This document shows positions 9,990 to 26,176 of a stretch of 32,325 nucleotides of DNA, one piece after another. The DNA is taken from contig NXFV01001455.1 of the NCBI GenBank assembly GCA_002803225.1, positions 1 to 32,325 of the forward strand. The letters are read 5' to 3'. A program made the translations under genes and the position numbers. This DNA is from Gamarada debralockiae. Its lineage: Eukaryota > Ascomycota > Leotiomycetes > Helotiales > Hyphodiscaceae. Each line of letters begins with the position of its first letter. Position 1 is the stretch's first letter. Below the pieces are notes generated by a model. The model was not told the origin of the DNA, ran no database searches, and saw only the letters and a list, made by a program, of their open reading frames with translations.

Positions 9990-10950
9990 TGTTGTATCAT
10001 TGGAGAAAGGGCGAGGGCTAGAACGAAGAATCCTACCATCCAGTATTTGTACTCCATGGCTGGGAGAGCCGTTATCTCGAAAACTATACTCGGAACGGAA
10101 AGAAACACGACACTGCGGGGTTCCTGGCCTTCGGGTTGCGGGGGCGGGGTTGCTGCTTTCTGATAGCGAGCGAACCGCATTAGTCTTATTCGGGAGATGC
10201 TGATCTGATCGGTTTGCAGTGCAGTCTCGAAAACTATACTCTTTAAATGCTTGTTTTGTGGAGAGCTACCCGCTTGACGTGATTGAAAGCTTGTGCAAAG
10301 CGATGGAGTGAATAACTCCGCGTATCGTGTTGGCTTAGATTCAGAGGTCTTGGGCCTCTCAATGCGGAGTTATCATGTGTTGGCTGCGTTCGAAGATTCG
10401 GATTCGGACGTGATAGGTGGGGTTATTAAAGGTGGGGTAGAGATCGGCCCTTTGTTGGCTGCTAACAACCCGGCAATTCGATCGAAGTGAATTAAGGTTC
10501 GCTCCTAGTAATGACGTAATTGTTATTATTTGATTTTAGCAAAAAATATTCCTTCAAAGGTGAGAAATATTTAGGGAAGACATCTCACTGAGGATCTCCC
10601 AGTAAGAGAGAGAAGTGAAGTTTGGTCAGCCTGGTCAGCGACTCATCTCAAATGGAGTTGGACGGACACAGAACACTTCCTGTCAAGTGTGCTGGGGTTG
10701 TAAGCAACACATCTACTTAAGTATTCTAGAATATCTGTGGATTAAAGAAGGTTTGCCTGATAGTTGGTGATATGCTTATCGCCGTTATCGCATGCTGTGG
10801 ACAGCTTTCATTGGCGCTCATCTTTTGGATACTGCGTGGAACGGATGCAGGTACCCGAACCGACGGCCTTGTTCGTCTTCGAACCAAGGTGTGCAAAGAG
10901 GGTAACACAGTGCGCTGCGAAAAGATGGTATCATTCGTGAAATGGCTAAA
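9990..10950. other. Esterase promoter region and 3' flank of SLX1
   Basis: No gene seen. It contains a 17-bp exact direct repeat (10075-10091 and 10225-10241), listed separately, and a 10-bp inverted repeat (ATAACTCCGC at 10312-10321 with its complement at 10364-10373). The inverted repeat encloses a small AGAGG/CCTCT hairpin at about 10342-10358. Since both flanking genes are on the minus strand, this is the region upstream of the esterase and downstream of SLX1. Confidence 0.5.
10075..10241. repeat. 17-bp direct repeat, 150 bp apart
   Basis: TCTCGAAAACTATACTC is present exactly at 10075-10091 and again at 10225-10241. It lies 86-252 bases upstream of the esterase start codon (minus strand), so a paired regulatory site or a small duplication relic are both possible. 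Confidence 0.6.
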
Positions 10951-12472
10951 TCAATCCAGAACCAGCGCATCATCCCAATCGCTATCCTCAATAACCGTAG
11001 CCAAGGTGCCAGCCTTGCTTGGGCCATCGACCGCCTTCTTCGACAGCGAGGCTGTGCTGACTACAGAGCCTGCATCAGTGTCATCACAGTCATCCATGGC
11101 GTGCCACCTATCTCCCATATCCATCTCGCTTCTAGTCGGGTTAAATTCCTGCAGTCTCTTGATATCCTCGTAGATATCTCCCTCCATATCGTCATCTTCA
11201 TCATCCTCGATATCCGAAGACTCGATAACCGGTTGCGACGCCGTAGCCATGCTTTTCCGGGACCTTTTCGCCTTTAATAGCTTCTCCACTTCCTTTTGGC
11301 CCCTCATTCTCAAGCTCAGCTCTTTCACAACATCAATCCATCGTAGCTCAGCCTTGCAGCTTGGACAAGCGCCGTTTATCGGGACTAAGGAACCTTCATC
11401 GTCCTTCAAGAAGTGTGTGCTCAAGCATGTCATATGTGTAACGGTCTCGCATCCAGGATTCGGACATATCGTGTATATACCCGCATCGTGCTCGAGATCT
11501 TTGCGGCACACGAAACAAGCCCCCTCACGTTCGAAACCAACGACTTCCTTCGCTTTCTTGACATAGGCCTTCTCCTTCGCATAGTGGATATCTAATGCAG
11601 CTATTCCATGGTTTGTTTTCCGCCTTTTTGCCCTTGGGCTTCCTTCACTTTCGTTTCCAACGGTTGATTCCGCCGGTGGGTAGTCTCTAATGATTGGTAT
11701 GGAGTCTCGAATCGGCTCTTTGGCTGTCTTTGTCCATTTAAGCCACGCTTTATGAACATCTTCGTTGAAAAATCGTACATCCAGTGGCCATCGAGAGAAA
11801 GAGGGAACGCGGAGGAGGAGATGGAGGTTCGAGAGGAGGGATGGGACTGTGTGCTGGGGTCTCTTTGGTTGACCCGATCGCTTCTTTTGCGTTGCGTGTT
11901 GGATTCGAGATTCTGGTGGGATGTGGAGTGTAACGTGGGGATTTTGCCATGCCCATCTAGATCGTCCGAAATTAGAATCATGACTTGAGGAGCCGAGCTA
12001 TGTAGAGCATGTGCAGGAAGAATACTTGGACGAGAAGAAAGAAGCTTCAAAGCCAATGATACCGTTCACTGGCAATCTCACGGAATCTCCAAGAGGACTT
12101 GCTCGGAGGAAAAAGACGGGGAGAGATTGGGAAATTTATCACGTGATTTTCGTGATAGGTACGCGACCGTATGAGAGATCCAACTCACTCAAACTGCAAC
12201 GCAGCGATATGACTTGGGAATCCGGTAACAATACATGTCATCTCCCATGGCCGTAGACTATCTCTATTAGTCCTCGCAGCTCCGCCCTTTGTGAGTCCAT
12301 TGTGTTGACCAAGCCGCCTCACTGCGCATGCGTGAGCTTTTGTTTATCGGAATTCTTTCGATGCAACCGTACCTGGATTTGGGGTTGACCCTACATATAC
12401 ACGAGCATGTCGCACAGTGGACCTAAGGAGATAGCAGCAGTAAAATGCGGGTATTGGTCGGTCAAGAGGCAT
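10951..12472 (-). CDS. SLX1, GIY-YIG structure-specific endonuclease subunit
   Basis: This is the catalytic subunit of the SLX1-SLX4 nuclease, which cuts branched DNA (5' flaps, Holliday junctions) in the nucleus. Exons are 12472-12373, 12321-12189 and 11956-10951, giving 412 aa. Intron 1 (51 bp) uses GTACGG and GCGCAG; intron 2 (232 bp) uses GTGAGT and ATCTAG and is long for this window. The joins recreate [14 protein letters not shown] and QFE-WAWQNPH, both hallmarks of SLX1. The N-terminus [18 protein letters not shown] gives the GIY-equivalent block (about 11-18), with VYVGST (25-30) as the YIG block. The conserved Arg pair at 35-36 and the metal-binding Glu at about 78 are present. A C-terminal RING-type zinc finger starts at FVCRKD (about 224-278, with CPNPGC and CPSCK). 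An acidic, likely disordered tail follows. An in-frame ATG at 12541 could add 23 residues; the family start favours 12472. Confidence 0.95.
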
Positions 12473-19183
<6,711 letters not shown>

Positions 19184-20014
19184 TCCTTGCTTCCCAGATC
19201 GGGGAGCGGAGGGGACCTCTTGCATTCACACATACCACGACAGTGGGTACTTGTTTGGCGTTTCTGAGGGCAGGCATATTTGTTGTGTATGCCTCTGTAT
19301 TTTGCTTCGAGTGTTTGGGTATGGCGTATTTGTCTTCTTTCATAGGAAGAGGAGTCTGAGGTCATGAACGGTACTGGTGTGAAGGATGAGCGGATCTGTA
19401 ATTGTTGCTATTGTGTGTATTATTCTTCTGCATTTGCATTGTGGCATCGCTAGGAGAGAGAGCGTGCTATTGGCTTTGTTTGCATCTTTGCATTTAAGAG
19501 ATGGGGTAAAATGAATAGAAGAGTGTTGAAACAAAAGCCTGCTTTGCCGGCATTGAAGCGAATGCAAGTGCTTGTGAGCTGAGAATCAAGTCGAGGTGAT
19601 TTGAGTTAATGAACACGGAGAGCGGGCTACGATGCGATGCTGAAAAATGATCGGTGTGGCATGCCACCCCGAGCTGGCAAGGCAGCGAGGCAGGGCTGCA
19701 CAAGTGCGCTAATTGGTGGCCTCTGGGAATCGCCTCCCCAAACTGGAAATTGGGCATCGTCATGTTAGGTGATGTGTGATTCGCGGCCGCTGAAAATATC
19801 CCGGCCATGGCTTACTACTATGCTTTCAAGTCAGGTCATTTCATTGGAGGCCGCTGGGAATCCTAGCGCAGCCTTACTGCTGAGAAACGCGAATCGAAAG
19901 ATAAGTATCCGCCGCTTTCTCACTCTCAACTGCCACTGTTCTAGCCTCCTACGTCTCTTTTCCGGGGTGTCTCTCACATCTTTCACTCTCAGAGTGAAAG
20001 TAACTCACTAAATA
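19184..20014. other. 3' flank of KDM5 and upstream region of the zinc-finger gene
   Basis: No full gene. It includes a perfect TGGCATGCCA palindrome at 19657-19666 and two copies of a CTGGGAATC-centred block (about 19722 and 19853). An ATG at 19807 opens only about 19 codons (MAYYYAFKSGHFIGGRWES) before TAG; this could be part of a first exon of the zinc-finger gene, but I find no convincing donor. Confidence 0.4.
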
Positions 20015-21117
20015 TTGCCACAAGCCCCATTTTCGGGGCAGACCCTAAGCTACTGGTGGCCGCTTTTGAAGGCGGCCGTCTCTGGCCAAATTCTTAACTC
20101 ATTTTGTCTCGATTGTTTCTTGCAAAAAGGAAACTATCCTACCTTGGATCCCCGAACTACCCTCAACACTTGTAGCTCCATCCATGGCTTAACTAGAACC
20201 GAATCTCAGACAGATACCTTGGGCCATTCGACTCGCTGCACCTCAAAATCGCACGATTGTGACGACGATGTGGGTAGGAGAGTCTATGAGGATGCAGGAG
20301 GAGATGTTACAAGAGGAAATATTCACAGCAAGGCAGACTTGGAAGTCTGGAATCGGGGCAAGTTGGTTTCCTCGAGTCAAGCTATTGTGGATGGAGATCA
20401 TGTGGCGTCGTCACCTGGCCTGGCCCAAGATCCGTTTGCGGACCCGCTTTCGCAAACGGGGTCGCCCTCCTCGACATGTCCCAGATCGTCGTCGGGGTCC
20501 TTATTTGGGGCACCATCAGTTTATTCGTTATCGCAGCCTGCGACGCCGACATCATTCCAGATACCATACCATACCCTTGTCTCTCCTGCAATACTGGATG
20601 GAATTCCCAACACGACATCAATCTCAGATGAGGACAAATCGGCGCTTGCTAGATCCTCCAATATCTCAACCAATTTCCCAGTTCCGCGTACACGCCCCTC
20701 AATTCTCGAAAATGGCCGATTCGGGTGCCCAAAATGCCCGCGAGACTATCCCACTGTGGCAACGGCAAGTATAACCTCTTTCCCGTCCTAGGGATCTTCC
20801 TTACTACCAACTTCTAAGTGCTAATTATTACACCTAGGAAGCATCTGGATACTTACAGGCATACTCACGTTTGTTCATCCGCACACTGCACGTGGAGTTA
20901 CAATACGCCAAAAGACCTTCGGAGGCACGCACAGAGACACAATTCGGGCGCACAGCGATATACTTGTCCTGTAGCCAAATGTTCTTCCCATGGTCGGCGT
21001 GCGAGGAAGAGTTTCAGTCGATTGGATTTGCTGAGGCGGCATGTGCGGGATTTTCATCCTAGCGTTGAGTTGGAGACATGGAGACGCGTCGGGGAAGTTG
21101 ATGAGACGGCGGATTGA
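20015..21117 (+). CDS. C2H2 zinc-finger protein, 5' end unresolved
   Basis: Probable DNA-binding protein with a Ser/Thr/Pro-rich N-terminal part and three C-terminal fingers. The open frame begins just after a TAA at 20009-20011 and has no ATG, so the true start must be in an unfound upstream exon; 20015 is only the edge of the frame. Finger 1 begins FGCPKCPRDYPT and is split by an intron. Finger 2 is CSSAHC with H-x3-H (C-x4-C-x12-H-x3-H). Finger 3 starts CPVAKC with a long spacer and ends RRHVRDFH. Frame is kept only by a GC-AG intron, 20765-20841 (donor GCAAGT, acceptor GGAAG). The GT donor four bases later with the TAG acceptor breaks the frame, so a one-base loss at the junction is possible. 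A relic with the same sequence lies at 24890-25508. The protein composition upstream of the fingers looks genuine (QDPFADPLSQTGSPSS). Confidence 0.62.
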
Positions 21118-22208
21118 TGGGTTTTTGATGTATTCTGGTTTAGATTGAAGGAATTCTCTCTTAAAACTGTGCCTTGAGAGTGAATGAACGAATGTGTAAT
21201 GGTTTAAAGGAGCTAATGAGAAAAAGAACTTTGTAGCTCTTCGTTCATGCGTTTTTAATTTGGTCTTATGAACTTGCATTCCCACATCTTTCGCTACCCT
21301 TTAGAGGCATTAAACCTTACCAGAGAGACTTGATGCAAGTTGTCAACGTTCTAGGGAATTGGTTGCGCTTTGCTCCCTTTGCAGCTCCTCGCTAGACAAC
21401 ACGTGACTCTCTGAGGAATCTTTGCTTCGTGAAGCGCAGCTAAGTCAGAATCAAGTGATCAACGCGATGAGAATCGAAATAATTTTGTTTGTATATTATA
21501 CTGAGGTATTTAATGGATTTGTATGTAGAAATTAATTGGTCCACTCGTTTCGCCGAAGAACAACAGGCAACCAATGGACTTCCCGCGATTTCGATGGCTC
21601 AATCAACTTTATTTTCCCGACTTCTCAGAAACCTCTCCTTCGAAATGTAATTCTGAAGGGAAGTAAAGGCTTGGAACCTTACGAAGACACGGGCAATTAA
21701 AACCGGACACCGGTAGCCTATAGACACCATGCAGTCCTGGCAGACCGCCTTGTAATCTCAATTCAGCGTTGCGGAGCAGGGGCGACAAAGGCGGCGAAGG
21801 TTGAAAATTAGCGATAGCAGACCTGTAAAGCGTAACGGTCGCTGAAGCAACACTGAAAGGAGCACTGAGCGTTATCAGGGTTTTATTTGCCTGTACCTGC
21901 ATATAGGTACCAGAATTAATATGTTACAGGCCTTAAACCGAGTTTTGTTACCCTGCATCTTGCATCAATAGCCTGACGGGGCAACATTTTACTTATTTAT
22001 TACGTTACGATGCCTAGCAGCAATTCTCCAATGGCCGCACCTGTGCGCCACCGCGACTTCGCAGTCTACACTCCTCAACTCCAATTCTTCTCGTGCATCC
22101 TCCGTCATCAACGATCAAGAAAACAATATCAAAGAGTACACACCTTCGCGCAAAGTCCTCTGTACGCTCTCCTTATATCAATTTTTCTGCATATCTTATC
22201 AATTAGAT
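21118..22208. other. Intergenic region left of the palindrome
   Basis: No gene supported. A minus-strand frame at 21609-21902 has no start context or motif worth trusting. A plus-strand frame from the ATG at 22010 runs into the palindrome repeats, so its apparent Pro-rich end is an artefact. A piece of coding DNA cut by the palindrome cannot be excluded. Confidence 0.45.
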
Positions 22209-22220
22209 TAAGTCTGTGCG

Positions 22221-22286
22221 CCCCCCTTCCGGCCACCCCCCCCTTCCGGCCACCCCCCCCTTCCGGCCACCCCCCCCTTCCGGCTA
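22221..22286 (+). repeat. 17-bp GC-rich tandem repeat, left arm (four units)
   Basis: Units of CCCCCCCCTTCCGGCCA: a shortened one at 22221-22235, then full ones at 22236-22252, 22253-22269 and 22270-22286. The last ends CTA instead of CCA. Confidence 0.9.
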
Positions 22287-23015
22287 CCTTTTATACCAAA
22301 AACTATGATTTTAATACTCTTATAACTCTATAAATAATTAATATAATAGCTTAAAATTAAAATTATAAACTCTTTATATATAGACTACTTAAAATTAAAA
22401 TTTTAAAAATATTTAGTCTACTAGACCTTATATACTAAAAGCTTAAAATTCTAGTTTTTCGTTTACTAGTAATTTGTATATAAATTTTAAAAATATTAAA
22501 AACCTTAATAACTTATATAAAGAAAATTCTAAAATTAAAACTTAAAGTTTTATTAATTACTTATTATAGTATATTATATATTTTAAAAAAGAAAAGAAAA
22601 ATAATTTATAAAAGAAGTTTTATTTTAGTCTTTAGTTCTTATAAGGGTATAAAAGGGTATAAAAAACTAAAGACTAGAATAAAACTTTTTTTATAAATTA
22701 TTTTTCTTTTCTTTTTTAGATTCTAATATATATTATAATAAGTTATTAATAAAACTTTAAGTTTTAATTTTAGAATTTTCTTTATATAAGTTATTAAGGT
22801 TTTTAATATTTTTAAAATTTATATACAAATTACTAGTAAACGAAAAACTAGAATTTTAAGCTTTTAGTATATAAGGTCTAGTAAACTAAATATTTTTAAA
22901 ATTTTAATTTTAAGTAGTCTATATATAAAGAGTCTATAATTTTAATTTTAAGCTATTATATTAATTATTCATAGAGTTATAAGAGTATTAAAATCATAGT
23001 TTTTGGTGTAAAAGG

Positions 23016-23047
23016 TGGCCGGAAGGGGGGGGTGGCCGGAAGGGGGG
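23016..23047 (-). repeat. 17-bp GC-rich tandem repeat, right arm (two units)
   Basis: The complement of the left-arm unit, at 23016-23032 and, shortened, 23033-23047. The left arm has two more units, which accounts for most of the length difference between arms. Confidence 0.9.
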
Positions 23048-23284
23048 CGCACAGACTTACAGGATAACGAGTACCAATCCCCCAACATCTCTCAGGGAAT
23101 GGGGAATTGAAAAGCGCCTCTCAAACAAAACGGAGTCCTGATCACACAATCTAAACGAGTAATTGAGCTCGAAGAGAACTACCATAGCCGCCAGCTATCC
23201 AAAGAGCCGAATCATAATCACTCTCCTGGATCGAACGATTGATTCCTGAGACATTATTGCACACAAGCGAGCATCTTCGCGATG

Positions 23285-24800
23285 AGCTGTGGCGCGCAGA
23301 CAGCTGCAAAAGCTTTGAGGAGAAAGCTATCTCTGAATACTCTATTCTCTCCCACACATGGGGGACTGACGACGTTCATTCCAGGATATTCAACTTCCAA
23401 ACGCCGCTTTGAAAGCCGGATATACGAAGATCTGGTACGTTTGCCAGGACGCTCTACAATGAGGCTTCGAGTATGTTTGGGTCGACACCTGCTGTATCAA
23501 CAAAACAAGCAGTGCTGAGCTTTCGGAGGCGATTATTCAACGTTCCGCTGGTACTGAAATGCTAAGGTTTGCTATGCATATCTCGCAGACGTCCCACCTA
23601 TGACAGCGTTTACTCCCTGGAATTTGGCTTTTGTTCACAGCCGATGGTTCTCAAGAGGATGGACGCTTCAGGAACTTCTGGCACCCGCGGAACTTCACTT
23701 TTTCTCAAGCAATGGACACCCAATCAGGACTAAACGCGGCTTGAGTAAGCAAATTTTAGAGATAACAGGGATTGATGAAGGCGTCCCGCAGGAAAGACAA
23801 CACGGACTGAGGACCTTGCGTACTGTCTGCTAGGTATCTTTGGAATTAGTATGCTTTTGCTCTATGGCGAGGGCACGAAAGCGTTCGTTAGACTCCAGGA
23901 AGAGGTTATGAAGAACTCAGACGAACAAAGTCTGTTTGCTTGACCTCCGCATTGGAGATTTCGGTGTTGATAGAATCTTGGAACCGGAACTATTTAAATG
24001 TATGGCCTCTTTGCTGCAGAACCTGCCGCGTTCCAGTACTCTCATGAATTCATCCCCGACGAACTCAGCGAGTCTACTACAGCCTATGCCATGACCAACA
24101 AGAGTCTTCAAATAAGTTTCCCTATCATTAAATGGCGATTGTCTTCCTTCGCGAGCCCCCTGGCCGTGCTTGCATGTAGACCAGAGAAGCAAAAATTTGG
24201 CTAGTTGCTATACCAATGGACCTCTATGGATCAGACGGCTTCATGAGATATGGGCTTGGCACAAGCTGTATTATTCGGCGAGATGAGGTAACACACCCCC
24301 CAATTCAGTCTTTGAGTTTTCTGAGAAGTGTGGATGAGCGACACATACGGCCCGAAACTCCTTTAATGCGACGCTCATTCCTTACTCGAAAGCTTCCAAA
24401 GGCCGACAGTGGTTTACGCATCTGGAATGTCGAGCCTCGTAATGCTTGGGACCCTGAACAGCGAATTTTCCATATCCACGGTGGCGGTCCTCGTCTTATT
24501 GTGATTCGCTTATGGCGACGAGATTGCGAAGGGTATGCAATCGCTATAAGTTCTGCAACCCAAGCATGCTTTTCTTGGTCGCACAAAGTCTATCCACAAA
24601 CCAGCCGCCAGCCTCTCAGCTACGAATTCATTTCCTCCCTTCGTAATAAAGATGTACTTGGATATAGAAACGACTTCGGCTACAGAGGCGAAAGATGTTC
24701 GGACATTAAAGTCATTGTTGGGAATGAAACTATACCGATGTCAACTGGTATCGTCATCCGTGCGGTTGATATTGAGGTTGTAACGGATCAGGCGAAGTGA
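23285..24800 (+). pseudogene. Pseudogene: HET-domain (heterokaryon incompatibility) protein
   Basis: HET domains act in fungal non-self recognition and trigger cell death when incompatible partners fuse. The ordered family blocks are here but in different frames: YSILSHTWG at about 23338-23361; WVDTCCINK at 23478-23504; RGWTLQELLAP at about 23654-23686; DLAYCLLGIFGI at about 23813-23848; LLYGEGTKAFVRLQEE just after; and AYAMTNKSLQISFPI at about 24085-24129. A clean open stretch of about 194 codons (24216-24800) forms the variable C-terminal part. Joining the blocks needs several frame changes, and there are in-frame stops (for example TGA before GFEYVW at about 23459). The gene is dead in this copy. 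Similar decay is common in this family, consistent with fast turnover. It is followed in the same direction by a zinc-finger relic. Confidence 0.85.
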
Positions 24801-24889
24801 GTATTCTGCAAGAGAGGAAATATTTGGCAGGTGAACCAGGCATTCACAGGAGACTGGAATGGATGCCTGGCCGCGTTACATGCGTCTAA

Positions 24890-25508
24890 TGTAAGGCGCG
24901 CTCGGCGTTTTAAAAACGAACCAGGGGGGCCAACTTGGGCAGACCAAGATCCATACGACGAGCCCAGGCTTAGCTGACCCGGGGACTTGTGCCATATTCT
25001 CGCCCTCTAGCTAGGAAAGACTATGAAGACAGCAGCTGGCCAGCTAGCCCGCTGCTTAAAATCGAGACACAAAGGGAACAACTTAAGAGAGAGTCGACTG
25101 ATGCTACGGATATGTAATTACCGCCATCTCTTCGGGGCCTCTTATTCAATGCCCTTTGGTTGCTTACAGTTGACCCTTCCTCCGAGGAGCATGGGTCACC
25201 ACACGAGTCGAGTCGGTAGATGGCATCCCCAATCTTACCGGCGTATCCACTACAGCAAGCACAAGAACTGTGGGTGGAGTGGCGACACACTCAAAGACCT
25301 TCGAAGACATCTGCATATGCGTGATATAGGGGGTACGACGATACACTTGTCTCGTGCTCAATTGCCCTTCCCATGGTCGATCCGCGAGGAATTATTGAAG
25401 TTGGCTAGATTTGCGTCCGTACTTCGACGGCGTATGAAGGAGTTTCATTCAGATTTTCGTTTCTGGATGCGGAACTCCTGGGACAAGCGGGTGAACCCGG
25501 GAGGTTGA
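24890..25508 (+). pseudogene. Decayed paralogue of the C2H2 zinc-finger gene
   Basis: Two parts match the gene at 20015-21117. Near 24940-24970, WADQDPYDEPRLS corresponds to LAQDPFADPLSQ, then hits a stop. From about 25220, HPQSYRRIHYSKHKNCGW corresponds to HLDTYRHTHVCSSAHCTW, and DTLKDLRRHLHMR to NTPKDLRRHAQRH. Further on, the nucleotide block CTTCCCATGGTCG is shared, with a frame shift, as is the ending (RRMKEFHS against RRHVRDFH). Zinc ligands are lost: HTH has become RIH, the first Cys of finger 2 is Ser, and the Cys pair of finger 3 is gone. The last open frame, 25023-25508, has an ATG but no intact finger. Confidence 0.7.
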
Positions 25509-26176
25509 ACTTTTATGAGCGATTTCAACTGTTCTCAAAACTCCATGATACAAGGCTGTTTCTGCGCATAGTTTTGGTTGGGAGAAATATATTTCACTTC
25601 TTGGTGTCATTGTGATTGTGTTGTCCTCCCTACTGCCGGGAGACTTTCGAATTTTATTAGATTACTTTCTCCTTTCGGCTTTCATGTACAGGCGCTTTTG
25701 TAAATTGAGCTTTTGTAACATAACTGCCTGTTCGGGCCAAGTTTGAATGTCAGCAACAATTTGCACAAGTGCAGGTCTAAACCCAATCCATAACTCTCAT
25801 TGGCCGCCAAATACGAGGCACGATCCTTACAGGCTACAGTATCCACCCCACCGCTTTTCCCATAGCGAGTTGGTGCAAATAGCTCGATTATGCTATGAGC
25901 TCAAATGAACTCAATCGCCACCCAAAAAACCCGAATTCGCAATCAAAGCACTTAGATATCTTCGCGAAGCAACCAGCTGCTAACTGTAATTAGGCAACGC
26001 GAATCGTACGGCCATCAAATACTGCAGTTGTGTAAGCCGTTCGTGCGTGATCGCCAGGTCGTCTACGCCGTCCGGAGCATCTGAAAAAGCCGAGCGACAC
26101 AGACGAGATCTTCAACAAACGAATAACGTTTTGCTATTTTGTTCGTGGTCTCAATTGTATCTTTACCACAGTTGTC
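25509..26176. other. Upstream region of the P450 gene
   Basis: No gene seen. T-rich near 25560-25740. No clear TATA near the P450 start. Confidence 0.5.

Larger units (their letters stand above)
22209..23059. repeat. 851-bp near-perfect palindrome, foldback/MITE-like element
   Basis: The left arm (22209 to about 22637) and right arm (about 22664 to 23059) are reverse complements almost base for base, around a short centre with GGGTATAAAAGGGTATAAAA. The ends read TAAGTCTGTGCGCC and its complement, so a TA borders AGTCTGTGCG at both sides, as for a TA target duplication of Tc1/mariner-type elements. Both arms start with GC-rich 17-bp tandem units and then become extremely AT-rich. In the first 180 bases inside the repeats I count five arm-to-arm differences, all transitions; at least three are CpA/TpA type. 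No coding capacity. It is best explained as a non-autonomous foldback element or MITE, possibly mutated by RIP. Another explanation is a head-to-head duplication of an AT-rich segment. Confidence 0.75.

Noticed and set aside
11601..12056. Minus-strand frame as a separate gene
   Set aside because: It lies over SLX1 exon 3 and intron 2; the correct SLX1 frame runs through the same bases and keeps the FEWAWQ and RING motifs.
20259..20774. 171-codon frame with Met start inside the zinc-finger exon
   Set aside because: Arg/His-rich composition typical of an out-of-frame shadow; the other frame leads directly into a CPKC finger motif.
21609..21902. Minus-strand 97-codon frame as a gene or transposon piece
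   Set aside because: No domain, no neighbours in frame, no terminal repeats.
22010..22333. 107-codon frame ending in Pro-rich repeats
   Set aside because: The Pro-rich tail is just translation of the GC-rich tandem repeats at the palindrome edge.
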